A program made the translations under genes and the position numbers. The notes under the pieces are model-generated. The model was not told the DNA's origin, did not search any database, and saw only the letters and a list, made by a program, of their open reading frames with translations. Below are positions 1 through 10,560 of a stretch of 64,000 nt of DNA, one piece after another. Position 1 is the first letter of the stretch; each line of letters begins with the position of its first letter. This DNA is from Saccharomycopsis malanga (Eukaryota; Ascomycota; Saccharomycetes; Ascoideales; Saccharomycopsidaceae): the NCBI GenBank assembly GCA_004014935.1, contig CP025326.1, forward strand, positions 620,001 through 684,000, read 5' to 3'.

Positions 1-147
1 AAAAAGAAAAACTTTAATTATCGTCAGGGCCCTTGATAGCATCAATTTGATACTTATTCACACTGAAACACACAAGTTGTTAATATTACAGATTACGTAT
101 AGAAACCCATTATGACAAATATATTACATATAGAATACTGGGGCCAA

Positions 148-1356
148 TCAAGTGGTTTTTGCAAAGTCGACTAACAAGTCTACCTTGTTTTTCATATCAT
201 TCAAGCATTTTAAGAAGTTTAGTTTAGATTTCTGTGCTGTTTTACTCTTCTTCCCGGCATCGCCTAATACAGGTGGTTTGATTTCGGTCAAATAAATGCT
301 TTTATGGACATTATTGGCAAAATCCAAAAGATGATGTTCAGACTTCAATATGTCAGGGATGTTTCCGATTACTGTAGGCAAGGTAGAATAGGGAACTTGG
401 AGTTTGAGACAAATGTTTTTCAATACATTTTGAGCTTCCACTGGGGAAAGCTTGTCTATACTGTCCAATTCATAAGTTTGGTAAACAGTTTTACCAGAAC
501 GACTTGTTTCTGCCAATTTAGGAACAGTTTCAGGATTTATAGCCGTCGAGGGCTTTTTTGATTTCCTTTGCAATTGTTTCTTCTTTAGCAAATTCTCAAG
601 GTTTTCAATCTCCCTATCTAGTGAATCATTTTCAGCTGATTCATTGTCTAATATAGGGGAAGACGAGGAGCCAAGAAAAGGCTCTGGCACAGCATCGGTT
701 GGAGAAACAAGTGAATAATTGCCGGGAGAACTTTTCAACAGGAACGAAACATTACGTTTTCGTTCATCTTTGGGCTGTTGCTGTCGAGTTGTCAGGCTTT
801 CTGATTTTTTCATGATGCTTTCCGGATGATTGTTTTTTTTGCTTGTTGGATTTAGCAAAGGGGTTGAATGCAAGATGTTGTCTTTATCTTTAGAGGCACC
901 ATTGCTTTTACGACGAGCTTTTCTGTCAAGGTTTGCTTTCTTGACCACCAGCGGCGAAAGTTCTGTGGAATTGTTGATCGTGCTATCTACGGTACTATCA
1001 ACAATACTGTGGTTTACACCATCAATCATGCTATTCTCGGTAATGTTATTTGCACTGTGATCAGTGATATTGTTAGCAGTGCTTTGAGTGAGATCAGCAA
1101 GATCCTGCTCATCATCTGATTCATCATTATGGCCTTGTTTCGCTTCTAGTTTTTGCTTGTATCGGCTTTCTCCATTTACAGAGTCTTCCCAGTTGTCAAG
1201 AATCTTGGCACCATGTCGTAGAAATGTGAGGTCCGCGAATTCTGCTGATGCCATGTTCGTATCCATCTCCGTCTCATCATTAGACAAGTATCTATACGAT
1301 TCAGAAGCATTGGATGAATCTGAAGACACTCTGCTAGTGGATCTCATAGAACTCAT
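148..1356 (-). CDS. Hypothetical protein, Ser/Asn-rich with short coiled coil
   Basis: An intact 402-residue frame starts at an ATG (1356). I do not recognise the family. The first 40 residues are Ser-rich. Residues roughly 90-135 are a low-complexity Asn/Thr/Ser/Asp stretch with several N-x-T/S triplets. Around residue 250 a short heptad-like segment (DREIENLENLLKKK) followed by basic residues suggests a coiled coil. The last 100 residues look most structured (LSPVEAQNVLKNICLKL). No signal peptide or membrane segment is visible, so a nuclear or cytoskeletal role is possible but unsupported. The next gene, PRP18, lies on the same strand about 950 bp upstream, beyond repeats. The frame is long and Ser/Lys-rich, so it is very probably a real gene. 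Confidence 0.75.
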   Translation of the reverse strand: MSSMRSTSRVSSDSSNASESYRYLSNDETEMDTNMASAEFADLTFLRHGAKILDNWEDSVNGESRYKQKLEAKQGHNDESDDEQDLADLTQSTANNITDHSANNITENSMIDGVNHSIVDSTVDSTINNSTELSPLVVKKANLDRKARRKSNGASKDKDNILHSTPLLNPTSKKNNHPESIMKKSESLTTRQQQPKDERKRNVSFLLKSSPGNYSLVSPTDAVPEPFLGSSSSPILDNESAENDSLDREIENLENLLKKKQLQRKSKKPSTAINPETVPKLAETSRSGKTVYQTYELDSIDKLSPVEAQNVLKNICLKLQVPYSTLPTVIGNIPDILKSEHHLLDFANNVHKSIYLTEIKPPVLGDAGKKSKTAQKSKLNFLKCLNDMKNKVDLLVDFAKTT

Positions 1357-1695
1357 AGGAAATCGTGTTAAAACTTGGCCAGTAGGTAAGTTGTTGTTTG
1401 AAAACTGTATAAACTAGGATCTATCCATTATAAATGGCGATTATTAGACATCAACAACTGGCTATTGACCTTTTCTGTTTTTCACGTGTCGCGTCTATAC
1501 ATTTCGCTTGATAGATGGTCATGATAGTTGATAATTTGGTGTTTCTTATTACGTAATATCTTCTCTATATCAAAACACTGTAATCGCAACTTATAGTATT
1601 TATAGTTTGTTCTATGTAGTTTTATATTTATGCCAATATGCGTGATAGGCCATACGCCATTATTATTACGTTATAATAGGCCACTATTTTTACCT

Positions 1696-1697
<2 letters not shown>

Positions 1698-1729
<32 letters not shown>

Positions 1730-1891
1730 TCTTATATTGCAATAATATTAGTATTATCTCATATTTCATATTTCGAGTCCAATATATATCAGTTTATAAA
1801 ATATCAGTTTCGTATATACGCGCTATGTCTGAAAGGACTTGATAAAGCCCAAACATGTCCTGTTGATTATAATCTGATCATAATCTGAGAA
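1698..1891 (-). repeat. Family A SINE-like repeat, tail part
   Basis: On the minus strand this reads the common 3' part of family A: GACTTGATAAAGCCC-like segment, then CGCGCGTATATACGAAACTGA, then a GACTCGAAATAT motif, ending in an (ATT)n run seen as AAT at 1698-1730. The tRNA-like head is not recognisable. A short duplication of the ATATCAGTTT segment sits inside. Confidence 0.6.
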
Positions 1892-2054
1892 CACTAAAAT
1901 TCATTGAAGACTAAATCAATTCCACTTTTATTCATTCAAGACTGAATCAATTCCACTTTTATTCATTCAAGACTGAATCAATTATTATTATTATTATTAT
2001 TATCATTATTATTATCATCATTATTATCAATAACAACAATAACAAGCATACACT

Positions 2055-2165
2055 CATCAACAAGTACAACCGTATCAATAAACATAATTCAAAAATTGTA
2101 CTTTTTTGCTTCAATCTTAATTTTTTTTTAGGCTTTCAACAATAAAACTCTTTCAATAGAACTAA
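2055..2165 (-). repeat. Family B repeat, 3'-end fragment
   Basis: The segment around 2085-2160 (TTCAATCTTAATTT, GGCTTTCAACAATAAAACTC) matches the 3' end of the long reverse B copies at 46.1 kb and 49.85 kb. The rest of the element is absent. An ATT-rich microsatellite lies directly beside it. Confidence 0.55.
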
Positions 2166-2302
2166 TTAAACCCTATAGAACCATTTATTCAACCTTGTAA
2201 ACCCTTTATTCAACTTTATCAAATCCTCAATGTAACAGGTATATAATCTTGACTATTCTTCAATGTTGTATGTCCTTATTGCACTACAATACCTTGTACA
2301 GT

Positions 2303-3322
2303 TTAAACGTCTTGATGGTTCTCGCAAAATGTTACGAGTCTCTTCACCGCAGTAATCCATTTCCTGGTCTTTTCATTTATCATTATATTTGCCATGTTTT
2401 TCTCACCAGTAATTTTCTCCTGGGCACTTCTCGCGTGGATGCCAACACCAATGATACCAATAGGCCAGGCAACGTTGCCAATACTGAGCTTTAAATATGT
2501 CTCGTTAGCTGCTCGGAAATCCTTCTGTTGGAGATAATACATGATCGTAGACAAACTAGGATACATGTTTTCAGGAAGGGATTGCTTACGTAGCTGAACA
2601 AGCAATGGTACCAATTGTTTTTTGGTTTCCACAAGTAGAGCCATTTCCAAGTCATATTGATTTTCGTCTTTGGATTTGTTCAATTTTTCGGCAATCTCAG
2701 ATTCCCACTTCTGTAAGATGTATTTGATATATTCCCGGTTCTGAATAGCAACTTTCTGCTTATTGCTAACTATATCCTGAGGATTGATGAGAAACAGTTT
2801 ATCTTGGACAGTTTCATTTGGTGTTTGTTGATTTACACAGTGATTGTTGGTAGGTTGCTGTTTTTCAACCGGTAAATCTTTAGCGACTGGATTTTTGATT
2901 GATTGTTCTTCAACAAATGAATTCGGTTGATTGCCAGATAAACTGGAGTTTTGTTCTTTGTTGTTCTCTTGATTCTCTTCTATTTTAGACGTATCCAATG
3001 TCGATTGATTCTTTTCTATTTTAGATTTGTTTACTTGAACATCTTGATTCTCTTCTATTTTAGACATATCCAATGTAGATTGATTCTCTTCTATTTTGGA
3101 CATGTCCCCTTTAACCTGACCATCTTGGTATTTATCAGTTTCAATACTATCTTTGGTTATCTTCAATCTCTTTCCAGTCTCTTTTCTAACATCTTGCTCA
3201 ATTCTCTTTCTTTTCAACTCTTCATCTCTTGACCCTCCATCAGCTTCAATTACCAGCAGTGGAATCTTGAATTCGGACTTTTTCTTCAGGATTTCACTGC
3301 CTAAGAAAGAAGCAAAGTCCAT
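2303..3322 (-). CDS. PRP18: Pre-mRNA-splicing factor Prp18
   Basis: The 339-residue product ends in a clear Prp18 domain (about residues 185-335). It contains the family's conserved loop region: KLSIGNVAWPIGIIGVGIHAR and then EKITGEKNMANIM, with a terminal RKWITAVKRLVTFCE. Prp18 acts with Slu7 in the second catalytic step of splicing in the nucleus. The ATG at 3322 gives MDFASFLGSEI, a plausible native N-terminus. It is longer than S. cerevisiae Prp18 (251 aa) because residues about 70-120 hold an imperfect 12-residue repeat (SKIEENQSTLDM-like, about four units) and a Gln/Asn-rich linker. A splicing factor fits a genome with many short introns, such as those in this window. Confidence 0.93.
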   Translation of the reverse strand: MDFASFLGSEILKKKSEFKIPLLVIEADGGSRDEELKRKRIEQDVRKETGKRLKITKDSIETDKYQDGQVKGDMSKIEENQSTLDMSKIEENQDVQVNKSKIEKNQSTLDTSKIEENQENNKEQNSSLSGNQPNSFVEEQSIKNPVAKDLPVEKQQPTNNHCVNQQTPNETVQDKLFLINPQDIVSNKQKVAIQNREYIKYILQKWESEIAEKLNKSKDENQYDLEMALLVETKKQLVPLLVQLRKQSLPENMYPSLSTIMYYLQQKDFRAANETYLKLSIGNVAWPIGIIGVGIHARSAQEKITGEKNMANIMINEKTRKWITAVKRLVTFCENHQDV

Positions 3323-3385
3323 AATTGTAGATTAAGTAGCAACCAACTCGAAATATTGATGGAAATTTTCTCAAGCGCACCAACT

Positions 3386-3455
3386 GTTTTATAATAATAT
3401 AACAATAACATCTTATATTTTGAGCCCACTACATGTTAGTTTCGTCCACTGGTTT
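3386..3455 (-). repeat. Family A tail fragment
   Basis: About 65 bp matches the reverse of the A 3' end (ATATTTTGAGCCCACTACAT then GTTAGTTTCGT), next to AAT-rich sequence. No head is present. Confidence 0.45.
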
Positions 3456-3980
3456 TATATAAAATATAATATAAAAATTTTGATTTAAATATAATATAAA
3501 AAACATAACATATATAAAATCTCAATGTAAAACTAAAATTTATATAATATTATACACTATACTTGAGGCGACTAGGGTAAAGAAAATGTATTATGAAACT
3601 GCATTTCTTGATATCACTGCAATTGGCTGGGTATTAATGCTTAAAGAATAGTCTGCTTATAGCGCTATGGATACTTGAATGATTATAGAGGAGCGTATAG
3701 ATTAGTGCGTATATATCAAGTCAATAAGGTTGAAATAGAATGATAAATTTTATAAACTAGAAAACACCATGTTGTCGAGAGAAACAGCATTACTATTAGC
3801 AATTTATTGTTATCTTTAGTCCAATGTTGATTTAAGTTCTTTATAACATCTTGTAGTATATTGTATGATCTAATAACACCTGTATAAATATCTAATTCAA
3901 ATAATACCAACTACCAATCGTCTATTTTATTATGATAAACCTACAAATTTTGTAAAATATTGAATATCGTCAATTGCCAA
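3456..3980. other. Intergenic, AT-rich, no supported gene
   Basis: Very AT-rich DNA between PRP18 and the reductase. One short reverse frame (3716-3910) has a hydrophobic stretch but no ATG start, so I do not call it. Confidence 0.5.
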
Positions 3981-4883
3981 CTACCAATTGTAAAAGCTAG
4001 TTTTGTTGGCTTCGCCCAATTCTTTGATTTGCTCAAAATCTTCAGCACTAAGCTTGAATGAGTAAATATCCTGAGCGTCTCTTAAACGATCAACCTTACT
4101 GGAAGTGGTGATTGGGACAACCCCAGCTTGGGAAACCCATCTGAGCAAAATCTGGGCTTGTGTTTTATTGTATTTGACCGAAAGGGTGTCTAAGAGCCTG
4201 TTCAAATCGTTAGGCTCTTTAACAAGAGTCAATGGAGCCAAAGGAGCATAGGCAGACACGATGATGTTATGTTTTTTACAGTAATCAATGATACCAGGGG
4301 TTTTGTTTTGGCAAAGGGCATGGAATTCGATTTGCAAAACCTGTGGAGGGATTTTAGCTACTTTCATGATCCTTTCAAGACTTTCTACAGAATAATTAGA
4401 AACCCCAATAGCTTTTACTTTGCCTTCGTTGTATGCTTTTTCCAAATCTGCCCATTGCTCCTCTGGAGAAAGCTGGTTCTTCTCATAAAAGATGTTGGAG
4501 GAATGCAAAAGATACAAGTTGATATATTCCGTGTCCAAATCTTTCAAAACCTCGAGAATAGAGTCATAAGGAGAATCAGTGAAAGCAGGAAGTTGAGGAG
4601 CCCCGCAGAAATGTTTATCTGTAATGAATAAGTCATTTCTAGCCAACCCCGACTCTACAAGAGCTTGTTTCAACTCTTTACGGGTCAAATAGATCTCAGC
4701 ACTGTCTATATGGACAAATCCAACTTTCAAGGCGTTTTTGAGCGATTCTACCAATTCCGGCATAACACTATCTGGACTAAGTTTCAATTCCTGCTTTCTC
4801 AATCTCCATGAACTGCCTACACCAAAGCCAATTGCTGGTATCTTCACTCCGTTCGACAAACACCATCTTTCAATTCCAGGCAT
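3981..4883 (-). CDS. Aldo-keto reductase, YDL124W-like
   Basis: A 300-residue AKR-superfamily protein, predicted to use NADPH to reduce carbonyls in the cytosol. The catalytic tetrad is visible: Asp and Tyr in HIDSAEIYLTRKEL, Lys in LFITDKHF, and His in YLLHSS. The cofactor-binding end is also present (VPITTSSKVDRLRDAQ). Family blocks such as AIGVSNYSVESL and CQNKTPGIIDYCKKHNI match S. cerevisiae YDL124W (an alpha-keto amide reductase) better than xylose reductases, as far as I can judge from memory. Length is normal and the ATG at 4883 gives MPGIERWCLSNG. The natural substrate cannot be told from sequence. Confidence 0.9.
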   Translation of the reverse strand: MPGIERWCLSNGVKIPAIGFGVGSSWRLRKQELKLSPDSVMPELVESLKNALKVGFVHIDSAEIYLTRKELKQALVESGLARNDLFITDKHFCGAPQLPAFTDSPYDSILEVLKDLDTEYINLYLLHSSNIFYEKNQLSPEEQWADLEKAYNEGKVKAIGVSNYSVESLERIMKVAKIPPQVLQIEFHALCQNKTPGIIDYCKKHNIIVSAYAPLAPLTLVKEPNDLNRLLDTLSVKYNKTQAQILLRWVSQAGVVPITTSSKVDRLRDAQDIYSFKLSAEDFEQIKELGEANKTSFYNW

Positions 4884-6095
4884 TGTAGTATACTGTTTTA
4901 CAAAGTTGTAAAAATGTTGTCACTATGTCAAAGTTCTTTGAGTGGCATTTATGGGGAAATTTTCGGGGAAAATGATTATCTGACAAATCAAGAAAAACGG
5001 GCAGGTGTAAGTTTAGATAGTTTCTTATTTAAGTAATATTGGGTGGGCCATTCAATATTGTAATTTATATAAATGGTAGAACAGAAAGTGATGGGAATGA
5101 TGGGAATACTGGGAGTAATGAGAATAATGGGAGTAATGAGAATAATGAAAAATAATCAAAATTAATCAAAATTAATCAAAATTAATCAAAAATAATCAAA
5201 AATAATCAAAAATAATCAAAAATAATCAAAAATAATCAAAAATAATCAAAAATAATCAAAAATAATCAAAAATAATCAAAAATAATCAAAAATAATAAAA
5301 TTTAGTCATTGTAAAATTATGAGTATTGATGATTATCGAATGAATAATTGTTTGAATGATAAATTCAGGTGATTATTGGTAATAAGCTAAATATATCGGA
5401 ATTACAAATTTTAGTAATTCTATTTGAACAATTGTAAAATTTGTTAATGTAATTGGAATAAAATGTATGAAACTTTGACAATGGTAGTAAAAATTATATG
5501 ATGAAAATTGCATGAAGACGATATAAAAAAAGGGTGCTATAAAACCATATAAGCAAATCGATATTTTAACAACAATATTATAAAAACAACATTATACAAA
5601 CAATATCATACAACAAAAAGCAAAAGAGATGATAACAGCAACAGTGACTTGGTCTATATGTTAACTTTATTCAACTGTTTATACACAAGTACCTTGAAAC
5701 TTCTCAATCTCTTGATTAAAGCATTTTAATGATTCCAGCTATTTCTAATCATTACAGAAATGCTTCTTGACAAATATTATTATACTTATACAACCCAAGT
5801 TTAATCAAAGTTCTGCCATTTATCCACAATTCTTTTTTCATAAATCGCTTCTTGACATATTTTATGTCAACTTTTACAACCTATTTGAGGTTTCAGGTTC
5901 TGCCTAGTATCATAACGTATTTAAATATTTTAAGGCCCTTGGTAGAAATCAAAAAAAGCCCTACTTTCACCTGATATTCCCACTTCTCATTGTGTTTAGA
6001 CAAAACCTACATATAAACAAGACACGACAATCCCACTACAAGATTAGCAAATAACAAAAGTTAACATTCAAAACAAACTAGTATAAACTAACTGC
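4884..6095. other. 1.2 kb intergenic region with tandem repeats
   Basis: This interval separates the reductase promoter from the TMA19 3' end. It holds a short GGGAATNATG-type minisatellite (about 5090-5150) and then the decamer array listed separately. From 5300 to 6095 I see only unstructured AT-rich DNA. Confidence 0.6.
5151..5290. repeat. Decamer tandem array, 14 units
   Basis: Fourteen consecutive 10-bp units in perfect register: AATAATCAAA once, ATTAATCAAA three times, AATAATCAAA ten times. Units differ at one position only, which suggests recent expansion. It is non-coding. Confidence 0.95.
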
Positions 6096-6717
6096 TTAGA
6101 TCTTCTCTTCCTTAATACCGTGTTTCCAGATGACAACATATGGGGTGGTACCGTCTTCACGGTAGTTCAACAAAACAATCATTCCATCTGGGTCCATGGA
6201 TTCACCGGTGTAAAAGTCCCAGTCCTTGAAAGAACCAATGACCTTTTTGACGTAAGCTTGAGCTCCCTTTTCGAAGACTGGAATAGCTTCTGGGTCGGTC
6301 TCAGCCAACTTGGCCTTGATTTGCTTCATGTAGCCCTTGATGTAGGTGACGTAGGACTTCTTGTCAAAAGCAGTTGGCTGCAAAGCAAAAGTATGAACAA
6401 CATTGTTGACGGTTTCAACACCATCTTCCAATTGTTCCTCGGCATCTTCAGCTGATGGATTGGCTCCAATGTCGACATCAGCACCTGGCTTGACGTTAAT
6501 CATAGCACAGTCAGCTTCGTACACAACACCATCGACCAATTTAGGCTCAAAAGCATCGGACAACAATTCGTCACCGGAAATAATATCCTATAATTGTTAA
6601 TACCTATCATTGCTTGACTTATTTATCATTCTTGCTTGAACAGACACATGCTGAAATCTTCTCCATCACATGTCAACCCATCGCACCACAACTCTTACAT
6701 ACTTTGAAAATAATCAT
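6096..6717 (-). CDS. TMA19: TCTP / translationally controlled tumour protein homologue
   Basis: Two exons: 6703-6717 (MIIFK) and 6096-6587, giving 168 aa, the family length. Exon 2 begins DIISGDELLSDAF, matching the TCTP N-terminus. Further family blocks are IGANPSAE and a C-terminal stretch with GSFKDWDFYTGESMDPDG and LNYREDGTTPY. The 115-nt intron (6588-6702) has donor GTATGT, branch TATTAAC and acceptor TATAG only 8 nt later, in phase 0. Starting the protein inside exon 2 would use a TTG and lose the conserved N-terminus. TCTP is an abundant ribosome-associated, stress-responsive protein. It is divergently transcribed from CDC23 across about 365 bp that include long A tracts. Confidence 0.96.
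6588..6702 (-). other. TMA19 intron
   Basis: 115 nt. On the minus strand: donor GTATGT at 6702-6697, branch TATTAAC near 6604-6598, acceptor TAG at 6590-6588. Phase 0. Confidence 0.93.
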
Positions 6718-7082
6718 ACTGTAAAAAGGTTGGTTTGTAGTCTCTAGTTTGCTGAAACGTATGTCAGAAAGAAACGTAAAATGAGAAAAAAAAAAATTTT
6801 TTTTTATATGAAAAAACCTGCAAAAACCTGAAAAATTGAAAAAAAAAAAAAAAAAAAAAAAATTCTCTTCTCAGAATGCACGTGCGAGGCGCGTATATCA
6901 GCTGAGTTCTGCATAAAGATGCCTGTGGGCGCGTTAGGTTTGGAAAATGAAAATAAACATGATGATTTTAGCTTGTATATATATAGATCAAAGAGAGGTG
7001 ATGGCAAATCTGTCAAGATCTTGTTGTATAGACACGGCGGTTAACATTGGCTCAGGATTTTTAAAAGGCGGTTAGTGTGGTG

Positions 7083-8903
7083 ATGACAGACGATAAGCTT
7101 GTTCGTTTACATTACGAGTTTCAAGAGTCCGCGGCAACGCTTTTATCATTAGGATTATACAAGTCTGCCAAATGGTCTGCCGAGGCACTCAATGGGTTAC
7201 CAGAATTGAATGAAGCAGAGCAGCAGAAGCTAGGCCAATATGAGATACAGGCGGCAAGCGCAGAGCAAACTAAAGCTGTGCCGTTGGAAGAACAGAATAG
7301 AATATTATTGGCCAAAACCTATTTTGATTGTAAGGAATATGATAGGGTTGCCAATGTGTTGAAAAACTGCACCAGTGCCAAGGCGGTTTTCCTCAAGTTG
7401 TATTCATTGTATATTAGTGGCGAGAAGAAGCTACAGGAAGAGTTTCATGAGATTCTCGGGGAAAAGCAGCATAGTTATGAGAACAAGAATGTGTCGAGAA
7501 TACTCAAAGAAATCGACCATTTTCTTCGTGAGCATCCGACACAGCTCCACAGTAACTGTATTGAGACTCGTACAGAACGTATCAACTGCTCGTTATTATA
7601 CTATCTATCAGGAATAATATATCTCAAACAGAAAGATCATGTTTCGGCACAGCAGAATTTCATCAAAGCATTGACCCTCTATCAGTACAATTGGGAATGC
7701 TGGAACGACTTGATAGCTAGTTGCACATCGTTTGATGAAGGCTTATCTGTACTAAATAAAGTAACCGCCATTGTAGCTGGCGATTGTAGCATACTAGGCG
7801 ACTATAGTAGTGATAACATAACGCTAGATCGTAGCGGTAAAACCCCAATAGCCAATGCCAATAGCACGGATATTGCCGCTGATGCCAATGACGATAAACA
7901 CGCCAATATTATGCTAAAGATATTTTCTGTAGTCATGTACCAAAGGTTTTATCAACAGAGCTTGACACTTTATGCTCTGTTGGATGATCTTATACAAACC
8001 ATGCCAAACTTTGTGTTTTTGAAAACCCAAAAAGCACTCATATCGTACAACGCCCCAAAATACCCATTAGCAGAGTCATTGTTTGACGAGATCTTGGTTA
8101 CAGATCCTTATAATCTTGACTATATGGATATATATTCCAACATTTTGTTTGTCATGGAAAACAAACCTAAGCTTTCTTTCCTAGCCCAGTTTGCAAATTC
8201 CATAGACAAGTTCCGGCCTGAAACCTGTTGTATTATTGCAAACTACTACTCGCTAAAATCTGAACATGAGAAAGCCATCATGTACTACAAACGTGCCTTG
8301 AATTTAAATAAAAACAGCCTAAGTGCTTGGACCTTGATGGGGCATGGATTTGTTGAGCTAAAAAACTCCCACGCTGCCATTGAGAGCTACCGCCGTGCTG
8401 TAGATATCGACCAAAAAGATTATAAGGCTTGGTACGGTTTGGGCCAGGCATACGAGGTATTGGACATGTATCTCTATTCCTTGTATTATTATCAAAAAGC
8501 TTGCGAGCTACGGCCGTTGGACAAACGGATGTGGACTGCTGTGGGAAACTGTTTTGAGAAATTGGGTAAATATAAGGAAAGCATTAGATCATATAAAAAG
8601 ATTTTAAACATCAGTATGAACGAGGAAGACATAACTTTTGTGCTCTACAAGTTGGGAAAACTCTATGAACTGTTGAACGATTACGAGAATGCCGAAATTT
8701 ACATGAAACTGTGCTTTAATGAAGAGGTGAGTAGTGAAATAATAACAGAGCAAAGTAACAAGGCAAGACTTTGGCTAGCCAAGCGAGAGTTGAAGAAGGG
8801 AAGTTACAAAAATGCTCTCAATTACGCCAATGAGTTCAAAAGTGGTACAAGCCAAGAAATAGAGGAAGCCAGAGCCATTGTCAGAGAGTGTAGAAACAAA
8901 TAA
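7083..8903 (+). CDS. CDC23: Anaphase-promoting complex subunit Cdc23 (APC8)
   Basis: A 606-residue TPR protein starting at the ATG at 7083; the two codons before it are GTG. It aligns with Cdc23/Apc8 (626 aa in S. cerevisiae). N-terminal helices (LYKSAKWSAEALNGL) precede a run of TPR motifs from about residue 310 to 570, for example AIMYYKRALNLNKNSLSAW, AIESYRRAVDIDQKDYKAW and SLYYYQKACELRPLDKRMW. Cdc23 is a scaffold subunit of the APC/C, the nuclear ubiquitin ligase for securin and cyclins. A Ser/Asn/Asp-rich insert near residues 245-280 looks lineage-specific. The upstream 360 bp, shared with TMA19, contain a 22-nt A tract and CACGTG-like sequence near 6879. Confidence 0.95.
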   Translation: MTDDKLVRLHYEFQESAATLLSLGLYKSAKWSAEALNGLPELNEAEQQKLGQYEIQAASAEQTKAVPLEEQNRILLAKTYFDCKEYDRVANVLKNCTSAKAVFLKLYSLYISGEKKLQEEFHEILGEKQHSYENKNVSRILKEIDHFLREHPTQLHSNCIETRTERINCSLLYYLSGIIYLKQKDHVSAQQNFIKALTLYQYNWECWNDLIASCTSFDEGLSVLNKVTAIVAGDCSILGDYSSDNITLDRSGKTPIANANSTDIAADANDDKHANIMLKIFSVVMYQRFYQQSLTLYALLDDLIQTMPNFVFLKTQKALISYNAPKYPLAESLFDEILVTDPYNLDYMDIYSNILFVMENKPKLSFLAQFANSIDKFRPETCCIIANYYSLKSEHEKAIMYYKRALNLNKNSLSAWTLMGHGFVELKNSHAAIESYRRAVDIDQKDYKAWYGLGQAYEVLDMYLYSLYYYQKACELRPLDKRMWTAVGNCFEKLGKYKESIRSYKKILNISMNEEDITFVLYKLGKLYELLNDYENAEIYMKLCFNEEVSSEIITEQSNKARLWLAKRELKKGSYKNALNYANEFKSGTSQEIEEARAIVRECRNK

Positions 8904-8983
8904 TCAAGAACAAAATCAGGGAAGTGGATAGGATATGAGTTTTCCCAAACAGTTTTGATAATTTCTATCAAATTGGCTTTATA

Positions 8984-9160
8984 GCCACTGGGCCGTATGG
9001 CTCAGTGATACTCTCAAGGAAGAGAAAAAAGACCTATCAGCAACACTGATGAGAAGATCATGATCCACAGCAAATAATTGGGTTTTACCACGTCTCTTTA
9101 GACATCGCGTATAAATGAAACTGATATTCACTGGGTTCGAAATATAAGATATCATTTAAT
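8984..9160 (+). repeat. Family A SINE-like repeat (short form)
   Basis: Nearly full-length. The head contains box-A-like GTATGGCTCAGTGATAC, then the AGGAAGAGAAAAAAGACCTA segment, then TTGGGTTTTACCACGTC, and the tail ends CTGGGTTCGAAATATAAGAT. No box B is visible. A family B copy starts directly at its 3' end. Confidence 0.8.
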
Positions 9161-10262
9161 ATGCCCATATGTAATGCCTTACTATTGCCAGGTGGCCAAG
9201 TTGGTTGAACTATCATGCGCCACCATATGCCATGCAAAACAAGTGTGGCGTTCCTCACTTGGGGTTTTGGGACTCGATTTTCGCTCTTGTCGTTTTGGAG
9301 TAATCATGAAACGTTTTATCAAGTTAAATCTATGCTTTTCAAGTTTTTTCGATTTGCAAAAATGTTCTCCAAAAATGTGAATTTTTTTACTATGTTATAG
9401 CACTTTTTATAATAAAAAATTACAAATTTGGGAATAAATATTTGATAAAACGGAAAATTGTCAATTTTGACGAACGGTTGATTCTTGTAACTCGTTTTTT
9501 AAAGCTTTTACAGCAAATCAAACCATATCGGAATCATTAGTCTATACTCTTCAAATCATAGAGTTTTATACCATGTACTTTGTTTTACGATCTGGCTTTT
9601 ATAAATTATTAAACAGTGAGAAAGTACCATTTTGTGAAAATAGCACATAACTTGTTAAAAATCATGTCTGTCATCCCTCAAAGAGACTTCTTTTATTTCT
9701 TGACATTATTCCATAATGTTTATTTGCTGTTAGTTTTATTTATGATTCTTCCAGCTGTTTAACGAGCTTTTATTCCAAAGAAACGGGTATCTCAAAAGCT
9801 TGAAAAAATATTGTATATTATAGGTTCTCGGAGGAACTTATACTCAAAAATAATCAATATATATTGACAAACTAGCATATTTCAACCTCCGCTATACATT
9901 GAATATTATGGGGCTCGGTGAAGCGTAATGTGCTTGATAATAAGCTCTATACCTCTGTTCAAGGGAGTCCGTTTTATAGAAACTTTGATTTTTTTAATTC
10001 AAGGTGAAGTTGCAAATATTTTAATAATACTTTGGCTGTTGTTTTTTTATAAGAGAAGTTATTATACAACGATATATCAATTGTATTGAAAGATTATTAT
10101 TGTTGAAAACTTGAATCAAGATTGAAGCAAGAAACTACAGTTTTCAGATTGTTAAGCCTTTGGGTGATCAAATGAGTGGACATAATTGAGTTCTACCAAG
10201 TCTCTAGCGCGTATATATGAAACTGATATGTATTGGGCTCGAAATATATGGTATTAATATAG
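9161..10262 (+). mobile_element. Family B repeat, long copy 1
   Basis: About 1.1 kb, no coding frame. A tRNA-Asn-like head (box A TGGCCAAGTTGG at 9193-9204) and a box-B-like ACTCGATT near 9271 are followed by GTTTTGGAGTAATCAT, the B body, and a 3' end from about 10150 matching the family A tail (TCTACCAAGTC through GGGCTCGAAATATATGG). Homologous to copies at 29.8, 40.2, 46.1 and 49.8 kb. Confidence 0.8.
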
Positions 10263-10560
10263 TTATTATCCAGAGAAGGCCGGCGGGATGTATGCTAATG
10301 AAGAAAGTTGGCTGGCTGTGCTCTTTTTGGAAGCCTTTAGCCACTGAACCATCGGAATAGTCGCAAGTAGTGAAAAAAAAATAATGATTAATTGTGAATT
10401 TATGAAGATTTTGCACCGTAGTTAACTTGGTTGGCAATTCAATACACATATATGTGACAGTCACGTCTAATTTATTACCGATTACTGATAAAATAGCCAA
10501 AATAGTAATTTTACTAGTTACCAACAGATGAATAGTTTGTCAAGACCCATATATTACAAA

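Larger units (their letters stand above)
1357..2302. other. Gene-free interval with repeat pieces
   Basis: No coding frame is convincing. The interval holds an (AAT)n run, a reverse family A copy, an ATT-rich microsatellite at about 1981-2030 and a family B 3'-end fragment, all listed separately. Sequence near 1890-1980 contains a roughly 29-bp direct repeat beginning ATTCATTCAAGACTGAATCA. Confidence 0.6.

Noticed and set aside
1-70. Possible terminal exon on the minus strand (reading VNKYQIDAIKGPDDN before a TAA), preceded by a TATTAAC and TTTCAG
   Set aside because: No matching donor or upstream exon was found before the neighbouring gene's stop codon, and 15 codons can occur by chance.
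3716-3910. 64-codon minus frame with a hydrophobic segment
   Set aside because: No ATG start, very AT-rich sequence, no recognisable family and no splice signals.
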